Assembly (NCBI GenBank): GCA_965223025.1
Contig: CBDCVP010000023.1
Span: forward strand, 2,852,001-2,916,000
DNA from: JABDMH01 sp965223025
GTDB lineage: Bacteria; Bacteroidota; Bacteroidia; Chitinophagales; Saprospiraceae
Length of the DNA stretch: 64,000 nucleotides
Direction of reading: 5' to 3'
The notes beneath the pieces are model-generated. The model was given only the letters and a program-made list of their open reading frames with translations. It searched no databases and was not told the DNA's origin. The translations under genes were made by a program, and so were the position numbers. Positions 41,424 through 50,985 of the stretch are shown one piece after another; position 1 is the stretch's first letter, and each line of letters opens with the position of its first letter.

Positions 41424-41670
41424 TATGATTATGACCTACAAGGATATCACGCCTCCTTCGTAGGCTTTCCTAGGTATACTTCATGCACGATTGAGAAAAT
41501 TTCGAATCCCAATCCTACAATCGAATATCTAATTCCTACAGGATCTACACACTCAGCAAGCTACTCTGCTGAAAGGCTCGTAAACCTTCACTTAAGACGG
41601 TAACATTTCTGATGTCTAATGGTACTCTATAGGTGTAAAGTATATTCCTTCATCAAAAAATCAAAATACT

Positions 41671-42081
41671 ATGTCAACGAAAAGATCCCCCTACTGCTTT
41701 CAGTATGCAGCGAAATTTATTTGCACATCCATTGACCAGGGAAATACACATCCTGCTGGTTCTTTATTGCCAGGGAACTATCGAACAGCGGTCAACATCC
41801 ACAACCCCCATGAGCACAAATTTGAAATTAGGATGAAAATCGCTTCGCCAGATGGCATATCTCGCTGGGAACCCGATGGTCTTCGGCCTGACGGTGTACT
41901 TAGAATTAGTTGCCGAGAAATCGAAAGATTTGGTGTATCTCCAAATGATGCTTTTGAAGGATTTCTTGTCATTGAAAGCCCTTGCAGCCTAGACGTCACT
42001 GCAGTATATACCGCAGGAAACAAAGAAGCCGTGGTTAGCATTTATGTAGAAAGCATAAAAGAACGATTGCTATGCGCATAG
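41671..42081 (+). CDS. Beta-sandwich protein of unknown function (YAAKF-type)
   Basis: A 136-residue protein with strands QYAAKFICTSI, GNYRTAVNIHNPHEHKFEI, DGVLRISCREIERF, GFLVIESPCSLDVTAVYTAG. The phrase YAAKF.C followed by PG.Y.TA.N.HNP and later GF.VIES...LDV.AVYTA is a pattern I recall from conserved proteins of unknown function in many bacteria. No signal peptide is present. A gap of 247 bases separates it from the preceding operon, and 73 bases separate it from the next small gene. Confidence 0.55.
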   Translation: MSTKRSPYCFQYAAKFICTSIDQGNTHPAGSLLPGNYRTAVNIHNPHEHKFEIRMKIASPDGISRWEPDGLRPDGVLRISCREIERFGVSPNDAFEGFLVIESPCSLDVTAVYTAGNKEAVVSIYVESIKERLLCA

Positions 42082-42154
42082 GATTAAAGTTCGAGTAACC
42101 CGTCCTACACTCAGTAGAGAAAAACATTAATTACTAACCTTAAATTTCCACACT

Positions 42155-42409
42155 ATGCCACATCACGCACAAGGAACCACAGGCTGGACAAAGCTAAAAG
42201 GATATCAAGCTGTCTGGGATCCCAAAATTGATCTTGGGAAGTTTTATTTCACCACCTTCCAGGGTGAGCGTCAAGAGACACCTTATATGACCGCAGAAAA
42301 CTTTGCCAGAGTCATTGACATTCTAAGAAATGAAGACCCCGTGTATGGTAATGCCAGTACCGGATCCGTTACTACACAAGGTGAGGAGATCGGCGAAGGA
42401 GAGAGTTAA
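42155..42409 (+). CDS. Small hypothetical protein
   Basis: An 84-residue protein, MPHHAQGTTGWTKLKGYQAV..., with an acidic, Gly/Ser-rich C-terminal tail. The middle (DLGKFYFTTFQGERQETPYM) is protein-like. No domain, signal or membrane segment is seen. It lies between the beta-sandwich gene and the tandem UDG-like gene on the same strand. Confidence 0.45.
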   Translation: MPHHAQGTTGWTKLKGYQAVWDPKIDLGKFYFTTFQGERQETPYMTAENFARVIDILRNEDPVYGNASTGSVTTQGEEIGEGES

Positions 42410-42514
42410 GTAGGTTGATAAGAAGTTTTCTTTCAGGCCGTCAATAATATATCTATGTCAGATCCCGCGGCGCCGTGAGATTTGGCTTCATTTACAAGTA
42501 CTCATAGTTAATAC

Positions 42515-44320
42515 ATGTCATACGAAGCATTTTGGAACGGTCGTGGCTACCCCTGGGAACACGATCCCGGACCACCTAAAAACCTGAGCTGGGCAAGGCT
42601 ATTTTCGGAGACACCTAATTACCGAGGCATCGGTGCCAAATTATTCTCCAAGGAAAAATTCCGCTGGCATTTTGGACCTATGTACTATCGTGGTCGACTG
42701 GGCAAGAATCAAGTAAAAGTGTTGATCATTGGTCAAGAGGGTGCGATGGACGAATCTCTATCCCATCGCTCCTTTACCGGTGGCACTGGTGGCAGAATGC
42801 AGCATTTTCTCAATTTCTTAGGGATAAATCATCGCTATCTATTTCTTAACACATTCGTGTATCCCATTTTTGGCCAGTACAGCTCCAAGAAGCTGAAATG
42901 GTTGGCACAGGATCCTCAGTCTCCAATCGCCAAACAACGATTTGAGATTTTCGATTATGTGCTCAAGAAGAATGATGTCAAACTTGTCGTGGCCGTGGGC
43001 ACTGCCGCCAAGGAAACTGTGCAAAACTGGATCATCAGCAGGGGTGGTAATTGTCCGGATGGCATTGCTGATCTTAGCACGGCAACCGGGGATTTCCTCG
43101 ATCCTAGGACAAGGGTCGTCGGCCTAATACATCCTGGTGCCGGCCGGACCGTGGAGGCTCGTGAGAAAATACTGAAAGACTTTCAAAGGGTGATCGATCG
43201 GATAAATACCTGGATTCAACAAGATCCGGGCTGGCTTCCGGTAGATCGGGGTAACACACGAGATCTTAACATCTCTTACAAATACGAGAAAGCTCCAATA
43301 CCATTTCGAGACCTACCCCTTGGTACCTGTTGGCGGCTTGGTAATGGTGCCTCTACAAGCCGAAGGACGCAAGATCAAAGAGGTATTCAGATAAACGCCA
43401 AAAGTAAACGCATCGAAGATCTAACCTATAAGGGGATATCAAAAGGCTCTAATGCTGGCTACTCCCAAGGACTTGGAGACTACCCTTATGAACCACCTGT
43501 GGAGGCCTATAAGGCTTTTGATGCTGGCCCGACAGCCGCCTTTACCAAACTAATGATGGGTGGACTCAAGGGGTTTCATTGGCCAGACTTTTCCCTATTA
43601 GGTGTTACCCCGAATAAATCCTTCGGATGGACTTGCATGTACAGAGGCAGGCCCCAGAAGTCCACGGTGCTCATCTTGGCAGACCAACAATCGCATGATG
43701 ACATCTTTACCATGCGTGCTTTAACCGGCAATTCAGGGCAAAGGCTGCAAGGATTTCTGCAAGCTGCTGGTATAGACCATAGTTATTGCATCATTCGCTC
43801 TCTTCCCGTGGATGTGATGGATTTACCTTTGTCAAAAAGAAAAAAAGTGGTGGATGATCCTCAAGTACATAAAACGATGAAAGCGATCATTAACAAGGTG
43901 CTGAGCTACAAGGACACCAAACTCATCCTAACGTTTGGTGAGCTATCCAAGCATAGCTGGAATTTATTCAACCTGGGTGTTCACCTCCCTGTCTTGCACC
44001 TAAAAAGTTGGCATCAAAAAAATGCACTCATCGATTGGCAAAGTGCATTGAAAAAAATGAGGCAACGAAGTTTTCCTAAGGATATGACTCCTACCTGGAT
44101 CTTTGATGGAGCACCCGTACAAATACCTCGACAAGACCTGCCCTACGGAACACTGCGCTGGCAAGGCAGCTCAGGTGATAGAAGTCAGCGCGCCAAGGAA
44201 AAAAGCGGAGCATGGAGTCCAAATCATTATATGTGGTACATGCCTGATTGGGTCTTTACGTTGCCCCCAGAACCACTTAGCCAAAGGGAACTGGATGAAC
44301 TAAAACCAATTCTACCTTAA
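42515..44320 (+). CDS. Tandem uracil-DNA-glycosylase-fold protein
   Basis: A 601-residue protein with two related halves. Half one (about residues 65-235): VKVLIIGQEGAMDESLSHRS, FTGGTGGRMQHFLNFLGI, YLFLNTFVYPIFG, LVVAVGTAAKETV and VVGLIHPGAG, matching the UDG superfamily order (GE.PG..E, F.G..G..L...L...GI, N.V, LG..A, HP). Half two (about 380-520): TVLILADQQSHDDIFTMRAL, LTGNSGQRLQGFLQAAGI, LILTFGELSKHSW and LPVLHLKSW, in which the catalytic-region residues are less conserved. Whether either half removes uracil cannot be said; UDG-fold proteins also occur as non-enzymatic nucleic-acid binders. It is followed within 10 bases by the amidohydrolase-peptidase gene. Confidence 0.6.
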   Translation: MSYEAFWNGRGYPWEHDPGPPKNLSWARLFSETPNYRGIGAKLFSKEKFRWHFGPMYYRGRLGKNQVKVLIIGQEGAMDESLSHRSFTGGTGGRMQHFLNFLGINHRYLFLNTFVYPIFGQYSSKKLKWLAQDPQSPIAKQRFEIFDYVLKKNDVKLVVAVGTAAKETVQNWIISRGGNCPDGIADLSTATGDFLDPRTRVVGLIHPGAGRTVEAREKILKDFQRVIDRINTWIQQDPGWLPVDRGNTRDLNISYKYEKAPIPFRDLPLGTCWRLGNGASTSRRTQDQRGIQINAKSKRIEDLTYKGISKGSNAGYSQGLGDYPYEPPVEAYKAFDAGPTAAFTKLMMGGLKGFHWPDFSLLGVTPNKSFGWTCMYRGRPQKSTVLILADQQSHDDIFTMRALTGNSGQRLQGFLQAAGIDHSYCIIRSLPVDVMDLPLSKRKKVVDDPQVHKTMKAIINKVLSYKDTKLILTFGELSKHSWNLFNLGVHLPVLHLKSWHQKNALIDWQSALKKMRQRSFPKDMTPTWIFDGAPVQIPRQDLPYGTLRWQGSSGDRSQRAKEKSGAWSPNHYMWYMPDWVFTLPPEPLSQRELDELKPILP

Positions 44321-44764
44321 AAAAATGAGATGCCAGGATTAAAATGGAGTCCCACTACCAAATATGCCATCAGTGGGAGGGTTGTCACACTGAACGGTGA
44401 CAGTGATATATATGAAAACGGTATCGTCTACATCGAAGGTGATACCATCAGCGATGTTAGAAAGGTCCATGAATCAGCTCCTCCGGGATGGAGAAAATCG
44501 GACGCCATCCGCAGCGGAGGCACACTTTATCCTGGTATGATCGAATTGCACAACCACCTGGCCTACAACATCGTACCCATGTGGGATGTGCCTAGAACCT
44601 TCCCACACAGGGGTATCTGGAGAAGCCATCCCGATTACAAAAAGAAAATGACCGGGCCGCTTCGCATTCTTGGCAAAACCAAGGGGTACCTAGAGGCCAT
44701 TGTACGATATACAGAATGTAAATTACTATTCTCAGGAGTAACTTCCTCTCAGGGAATCACCCTG

Positions 44765-46044
44765 GGGTGTATGACAATTTGCAGTTATGCGGCTAACCGA
44801 GCCAAATCTTCAATAATAGTCCAAGCATTACTTTTATTGAGGCACCTGAGATTCGCGATAGCATTAGCACCTTTTATGGACCACTTTTGACCAGATAACT
44901 TCAATCTTTGCTGAATAACATTGCGATGACCAGCTTCGATCGGTCCCGATCCTATCAGTAGTCCTTGATTTTTAAACGTTTTATACATCATTCGATCGGC
45001 ATGTTCAACATAGTAGCGTATTGCGATATCCTTTGCTTCTGAAGCCTGTGTATTTTTGGATTTAAGTTTTTTCAGTTTTGAGATGACTTGTTCAACTCCA
45101 TCATCAAGCAGTAGTTTTTTATTGTCTTCAAGCCAGTCTTTCCTCTCCGATTCCTCACGAAATTGTCTTCGTGCAAACTCTGCAATTTTTTCTATCGCAT
45201 GATAGTAATCCAAGATCTGCACAGCACCCGGATAATTATCTTCAACCCAATTCCAAATGTATTTAGCCCCATCGCAGACAAATACTTTAGGATTCTTAAC
45301 CAAGGTCAGATGACGTTCCAATTTTGTGAAAAACTTATCTTTTGGTCCCAAGTGACTTACATATATTGAGTCGACAATCTCTTTTCTATTTCGCTGTATA
45401 TCAACGTTTTGCCTTTCGTGAAAAAACCGTGCTAATTTCATTTCCTTCCAGCCATCTTCACGAGTAAATAGCATAGATCCATCTACCATCACATAAGTAT
45501 TTTCATTTTCATTTCCCAGATTTGCCAACTGCGGGATGTATTCTACCTGATTAGCTTCAACAATCGGATCAATTTGTCTGCCATACCATTCACTTACTCG
45601 TTGGATTTGCTTTGCACTCAGATCTAAACCTAGAATTTGGTCTAATATTTCGGATGCACTTTCAAACACGGTGTGTTGTCCCAAAAAACATATGAGCGTT
45701 TGCAAATAAACCGTGATTTTAAATGATACTCCCCTTGGACAAAGAAGATGTCCTTTACTCAGGTGTATCCTTCCAAAAACTGTCAAAATTCGTTTTTTTT
45801 ATTCCGATCTACACTAATCTGACCTTGTCCCATTTCTACTAAAGCTCTACCCATTTTAAGCGTTCTTGATAATGCCTGGCGCTCATAATGAATCGGATCT
45901 GTAATATCTTTCTCTTCAGCTAGCCAAGCATCTACCTCTTCGCCAATTGCATCCATAATAGTGGATCGTAGTTCATTCTTATTCATGATTGTCATTTTAT
46001 TGATTATCATAAAGATACACATTACTGCGTTTTGTCATACACCC
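44765..46044 (-). mobile_element. ISKra4-family insertion sequence, copy B
   Basis: A 1,280-bp element. The left end reads GGGTGTATGACAATTTGCAG. The reverse complement of the right end reads GGGTGTATGACAAAACGCAG, a 17/20 match. The nonamer ATCACCCTG flanks both sides (44756-44764 and 46045-46053), a perfect target duplication, which implies a recent insertion. It is related in organisation, but not near-identical, to the copy at 29890. Confidence 0.92.
44785..46022 (-). CDS. ISKra4-family transposase made by -1 frameshifting
   Basis: On the minus strand the first frame (46022-45783; the true start may be MNKNELRSTIMD at about 45986) ends VDRNKKNEF. It contains the classical slippery heptamer A-AAA-AAC, seen as GTTTTTT at 45792-45798 on the + strand. 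A -1 shift gives NKKRILTVFGRIHLSKGH and the second frame to 44785. The catalytic region carries VMVDGSMLFTREDGWKEMKL, FVCDGAKYIWNWVEDNYP, ILDYYHAIEKIAEFA and GLLIGSGPIEAGHRNVIQQR. The transposase looks complete and may be functional. Confidence 0.88.
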
Positions 46045-48991
46045 ATCACCCTGGCAAGCAATCAAGGTATCAGGACATTATATAAGGGTCTGGTAAGAAA
46101 TGTGGAGCAAGCCATAGAGCCTGAATTACCAAGTGCCAAAACCAAAATAGCTGACGTTTCGGAGGCCTCCCAACTACTAAAACAGCTTCAGAAAGAGAAA
46201 ACCTACTTACTTCACCTGGCAGAGGGCACGCAAGAATCAGCCAACAAACATTTTCGAGCACTGCAATTGGCTGATAAGAGCTGGGCCATTACTGGCCACT
46301 TAGCTGGAATACATGCGACAGGCTTATTGCCAGCCGACATGAAAATAATGGCAAAGCACGGGGGTAAAATCATCTGGAGCCCTATGTCAAATCTGCTATT
46401 GTACGGAGTCACCACAGATGTTCAGTCGGCCAAGGACGAGGGCATACTACTCTCACTAGGATCAGACTGGAGTGCCAGTGGCAGCAAGAATTTGCTTAAC
46501 GAATTAAAAGTGGCCAAGCTCTTTAGCGACGCAAAAGGTGGCATCTTCACCGATGAAGAATTAGTGCGAATGGTGACGGTAAATCCCGCCATTACACTGC
46601 AATGGGAAAATCATTGTGGCTCGATCGAGTCTGGCAAGAAAGCGGACTTGCTGATTCTGAAAGGCCAAACAAAGGAGGCCTACAGGCATTTTATTTCTGC
46701 TCGTGAGAAAGATGTAAGCTGGGTAATCATCGATGGCATACCCAGATTTGGCACGACCCGATTGATGAAAAAATTTCTGAATAGGAAAGAGAAAATTCTT
46801 CTCAATGGGTCGGAACGTCTTTTATATCTTGGCTTATCTGGTCAAATCAACCCCATTGATCTCAAGATAAACTATAAGCAAGCCAAGAAGCTTTTGACGA
46901 AGGGCCTGAGGGATCTGCCAACCTTGGCCACAGCTGTAGAAAGCCGAGATTCAGCCTTTGCACTTGGATCTTCCAGCAATCCTGCATCAGGCTTCGATCT
47001 CGACAGTAAGTGGATCATTGAAGCCGATCATTCCGATCACGGAGATGTTTGTGGCCGCCACCATATTCGTCTTAATGGAGAAAGAACCACCATAGAAGAT
47101 GGATATGTGGAAGCGGCCGATCCACTGTCAGAGATTCTTGAACCGATGTTACTGGATGAAAGTAATGTGGAAGACGACAAATGGTATTTTAAAAGGCTGG
47201 CTACCCAAATCAATTTGCCAGAGTATTTAAAACTGGAATTACCGACCTTCTATGGACAAACAATCAGTTTAAGCGATAGCGAAAACTATCGCGCCAAAAT
47301 ATTGCAGGAACAAGCGTCCGAGCTGAAGCAAATTCGAAAATTGCCTTCTTTCTTGAATGCACCAGGATATTTAACGCTCCACGAGAAAATTAGCATTATA
47401 GATCAAGCGGAGGTGATCCTCGACAAAGCCTATGTGCATCTTATTCAAAAAAATGCTTTGTATGGCTCAAATCCAGTAGACAAGTTGCGTGTCCTGAGAA
47501 ATGAGTTATTAAACAATGAGGAGCAACGACCAGAAATTGCCTTTCATCGCAACATCATAGAAATCTTCAATAGTCTGAGAGATCTGCACACCGTGTACCA
47601 ACTGCCGGATCCATATGCGAGCAAAGTTGCCTTTCTTCCATTCTTTATAGAAAAGTATTTTGAGGAAAATATTCCCCGATTTGTGGTCTCAAAGATCATT
47701 GGCAAACAGCCCAGTAGAAGTTTTACGAAAGGAGTCGAGGTGACACATTGGAATGGCACTCCCATCCAGAATGCGATTGCCATCAATGGCCGTAAATACT
47801 CGGGCAGTAACGAAATTGCCAGATTGGCACGAGGTCTCGACTCACTTACGTTTAGACCACTCTCAGTGATGTTGCCACCTGAAGAAGAATGGATCACTAT
47901 AACCTACCACACGACCAATGGAAAGGTACTAAACAAAAGATTTCCCTGGAGGGTAGGATCCATGGCTTATCTACTCAAAGAACGGGCAGAACTGCAACAA
48001 GCAGAAGGAAGTGTGATGGATTATGCCCATGGATATGACTACCTATCGGAAGTGGTGCAGGGGATGAAGAAAACATTCTTTGCTCGAGCTGTCTCTCCTC
48101 GGGAGGCAGCACTACACAAGAAAGGCTACAAAAGACCTGGCAAAGACTTTTTACCCACCACACTGCCTTTTCTCTTTAAAGCCAAAAAGTTGAAGCGAAA
48201 AAAAAATCGCGTAGGCTATATAAGAATATACTCATTTAAACATAGCAGCGCAGAAGAAATGGCCACGGAATTCCAGCGCCTCCTGAGCACCTTTGGAACA
48301 AATAACATTATTGTGGACATTCGAAATAATCCCGGTGGAAGTATTCTGGCAGCTGAATTCATCTTACAGACATTGACCAAAAAGGATATCACGCCCCAAA
48401 GTGCACAATTTGTGAACTCAGATCTCACAAACTATGTCTGTGATAATCACTCACCTTCACAGGTATTTGAAGGTCTCGATCTGAGTCGATGGGCTAGAGC
48501 CTTAAGATCAATCAGGAACACTGGCGCCGAATATTCGGTGGCGTATCCGATCACACCTAAAAAGATAATGAAGACATTTAAGTCAGGGAAAGACTATCGA
48601 TGTATTTTGATCACCGATGCGCTGTGCTATAGTGCAAGCGACATCTTTGCCGCGGGCTTCCAGGACTATGGCGTAGGACGGATTCTAGGTATAGATGAAA
48701 ACACGGGTGCTGGGGGAGCCAATGTCTGGTCCTTATCGCAGTTGTATGGTTTGACCAAGGACCCAGAAGGCCAGTCCCAATTTTTTAAACCCCTACCCTA
48801 TGGCGCTGATTTTCGTGTGGCCATCAGAAGAACACTTCGCTCGGGGACAAATGCTGGTATCCCACTAGAGGATCTTGGAGTCATCCCCGATGAATCCCAT
48901 CTACTCACAAAAGATGATTTGCTACATCAGAACGTACATCTGATAGAGAAGGCCATGGCGATGTTGGAAAGTGATTGAGGCCGAACCACTT

Positions 48992-49023
48992 GATACTTGA
49001 GAAATACTGACATTTCAAGTATC
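48992..49023 (+). terminator. Possible terminator hairpin after the S41 part
   Basis: A perfect 9-bp inverted repeat, GATACTTGA (48992-49000) and TCAAGTATC (49015-49023), with a 14-base loop lies 14 bases after the stop codon. No T run follows, so it may be an RNA stability element or a weak terminator. Confidence 0.4.
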
Positions 49024-49085
49024 TCATATTCAAACACTTATAGGTTTGCGTTTTCCTGTCATTGCCCAAAAGGGCACAGGCACAA

Positions 49086-50134
49086 GCGATGATGGGTTTG
49101 TCCGTCAGACGCGGTTAGCAACCACGATGTTTTGGTAGGAAGGCGGTCTAAAACCTAGACGGAAATATAACCTATCGGAAAAATTCAACCTCTTTGATCG
49201 CCACTACATTTCCTGAATCATACCCAAGTTGCAAGGCAACATCCTTTGCATTCAACCACGCTGTGGTTGCGGTTTTCCAATTATTTCTCCATGAGTTTGC
49301 ACCCATGGCTAATCATATTGAATCCCTTCCTGGGATTATTTTGGAAGAAGACACAAGTCAACCCGTCATCGCTTTGTAAGTCTTTGCCAGAGACCAAAGA
49401 TTCGGTTTTTGCCTAACTTAATTACAGGCACAAGCGATGACGGATTTGTCCATCAGACGCGGTTAGTAACCACGATGTTTTGGTAGGAAGGCGGTCAAAA
49501 ACCTAGACGGAAATATAACCTATCGGAAAATTCAACCTCTTTGATCGCCACTACATTTCCTGAATCATACCCCAAGTTGCTAGCTAACACCCTCTGCATT
49601 CAACCACGCTGTGGTTGCGGTTTTCCAATTATTTCTCCATGAGTTTGCACCCATGGCTAATCATATTGAATCCCTTCCTGGGATTATTTTGGAAGAAGAC
49701 ACAAGTCAACCCGTCATCGCTTTGTAAGTCTTTGCCAGAGACCAAAGATTTGGTTTTTGCCTAACTTAATTACAGGCACAAGCGATGACGGATTTGTCCA
49801 TCAGACGCGGTTAGTAACCACGATGTTTTGGTAGGAAGGCGGTCAAAAACCTAGACGGAAATATAACCTATCGGAAAATTCAACCTCTTTGATCGCCACT
49901 ACATTTCCTGAATCATACCCCAAGTTGCTAGCTAACACCCTCTGCATTCAACCACTCTGTGGTTGTGGCTTTCCAATTATAATAATTCTCCATGAGTTTG
50001 CACCCATGGCTAATCATATTGAATCCCTACCTGGGATTCTTTTGGAAGAAGACCCAAGTCAACCCGTCATCGCTTTGCAAGTCTTTGCCAGAGACCAAAG
50101 ATTTGGTTTTTGCCTAACTTAACTACGGGCAGAA
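49086..50134. repeat. Three 348-bp tandem repeat units
   Basis: Units start with GCGATGA at 49086, 49434 and 49782 (spacing 348 and 348); the third is extended to about 353 by a short AATTATAATAATT-type insertion near 49975. Each unit contains, in order: GCGATGAyGGrTTTGTCC, a CACGATGTTTTGGTAGGAAGG block, AAACCTAGACGGAAATATAACC, an inverted CAACCACGCTGTGGTTG, CACCCATGGCTAATCATATT and AACCCGTCATCGCTTTG (49360, 49708, 50061). By eye units 1-3 are nearly identical, so the amplification is recent. The region upstream (49024-49085) is already repeat-like. No gene is supported. Confidence 0.92.
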
Positions 50135-50985
50135 GCGATGATGGGTTTGTCCGACAGATGTGTTTATCCACCAGGATGTTTTAGTCGGAAGGCGGCTAGA
50201 AACCTGTCATCGCATAGACTAGTATACAACCTAGCGAACAAATCAACACCTTTGCTCTGTCTAGAAACCTGCAGCGATGACAGGTTAGCGAAAAGATAAC
50301 CCGTCATCGCTTTGTAAGCCTCAGCCATAGACTAAAGGTTCATACATTACCACACGCTGATTATGAGCAAGAGCGATGATGGGTTTTCTCCGAAGACGCT
50401 AATAAACCTCTGACGCAGGTCTGATTTATAATGACCAGCATAAAACCTGTCATCGCGAAGACTTGGAATATACCTATTTGCCAATTTCAACGTCTTTTCT
50501 GCATCGAGGTCAGCAGCGATGACGGGTTGGCGGATTGATTAACCCGTCATCGTGTTCAGGACGCAAGGCAACCCGTCATCGCTTTGTGAGTCCTGGTTAA
50601 GGACCTCGTTTTAGCTTTTTACTGAACATTCTTTACCAGCAAGTGCGATGATGGGTTTCTCCGACAGACGCGTTTATCAACCAGAATGTTTTAGTCGGAA
50701 GGTGACTAGAAACCTGTCATCGCAAAGACTGGGTATATTCTATTTGACAGTTCAACGACTTTGCACCGCATAGAAACCAGCAGCGATGACAGGTTAGCGA
50801 AAAGATAACCCGTCATCGCTTTCTAAGTCTTAGCAATAGACCCAAGATTCAGTGTTTGCGTACTTTAACTACCAGCAAGAGCGATGATGGGTTTGTCCGA
50901 CAGACGGGTTTAAGCACCAGGCTTTGTTTGAGTTAAAGACGGTTCGCGCTAAGGCAATATTACTCGCAACAATAAAAATGACCAT
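50135..50985. repeat. Diverged repeat units with palindromic arms
   Basis: Shorter, older units begin at 50135, 50373, 50645 and 50881 (spacings 238, 272, 236). They share GCGATGATGGGTTT.TCCGAcAGACGCG, TTTTAGTCGGAAGG and AAACCTGTCATCGCAAAGACT, then a close inverted pair such as GCGATGACAGGTT (50783) and AACCCGTCATCGC (50808) around the loop AGCGAAAAGAT, and a conserved TAAGTCTTAGC..AGACC tail. They lack the central block of the 348-bp units. The array stops about 30 bases before the outer-membrane gene, whose promoter must lie in its last part. Confidence 0.88.

Larger units (their letters stand above)
44330..48978 (+). pseudogene. Amidohydrolase-S41 peptidase fusion gene split by an IS
   Basis: The first 145 codons (44330-44764) are an amidohydrolase N terminus: composite-domain strands, then GMIELHNHLAYN with the HxH metal pair. 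Coding resumes after the IS at 46054. Removing 44765-46053 (IS plus one 9-base duplication) rejoins the frame exactly as SSQGITLASNQGIRTLYKGL, giving a 1,119-residue protein. The remaining metal ligands are in LLHLAEGTQESANKHF, AITGHLAGIHATGL and LLSLGSDWSASG (cytosine-deaminase/chlorohydrolase type). The C-terminal ~400 residues are an S41-type peptidase: NIIVDIRNNPGGSILAAEF and ALCYSASDIFAAGFQDYGVG with the catalytic Ser. The fusion of these two enzymes is unusual. As it stands the gene is interrupted and probably inactive. Confidence 0.85.

Noticed and set aside
44765..44890. C-terminal end of the 186-codon amidohydrolase fragment
   Set aside because: The last 41 codons are antisense IS sequence, not part of the original protein.
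45961..46053. N-terminal extension of the amidohydrolase-S41 remnant
   Set aside because: It lies inside the ISKra4 element and its target duplication; the true N terminus is at 44330.
49194..50122. Small ORFs inside the 348-bp repeats
   Set aside because: The frame is not kept between units (short indels change it), and no start signal or protein-like conservation is seen; they are by-products of the repeats.
49086..50985. CRISPR array
   Set aside because: The repeated blocks are far longer than CRISPR repeats, there are no unique spacers of constant length, and no cas genes are nearby.
49086..50985. Integron with attC sites
   Set aside because: There are no gene cassettes between the palindromes and no integrase gene in the window.
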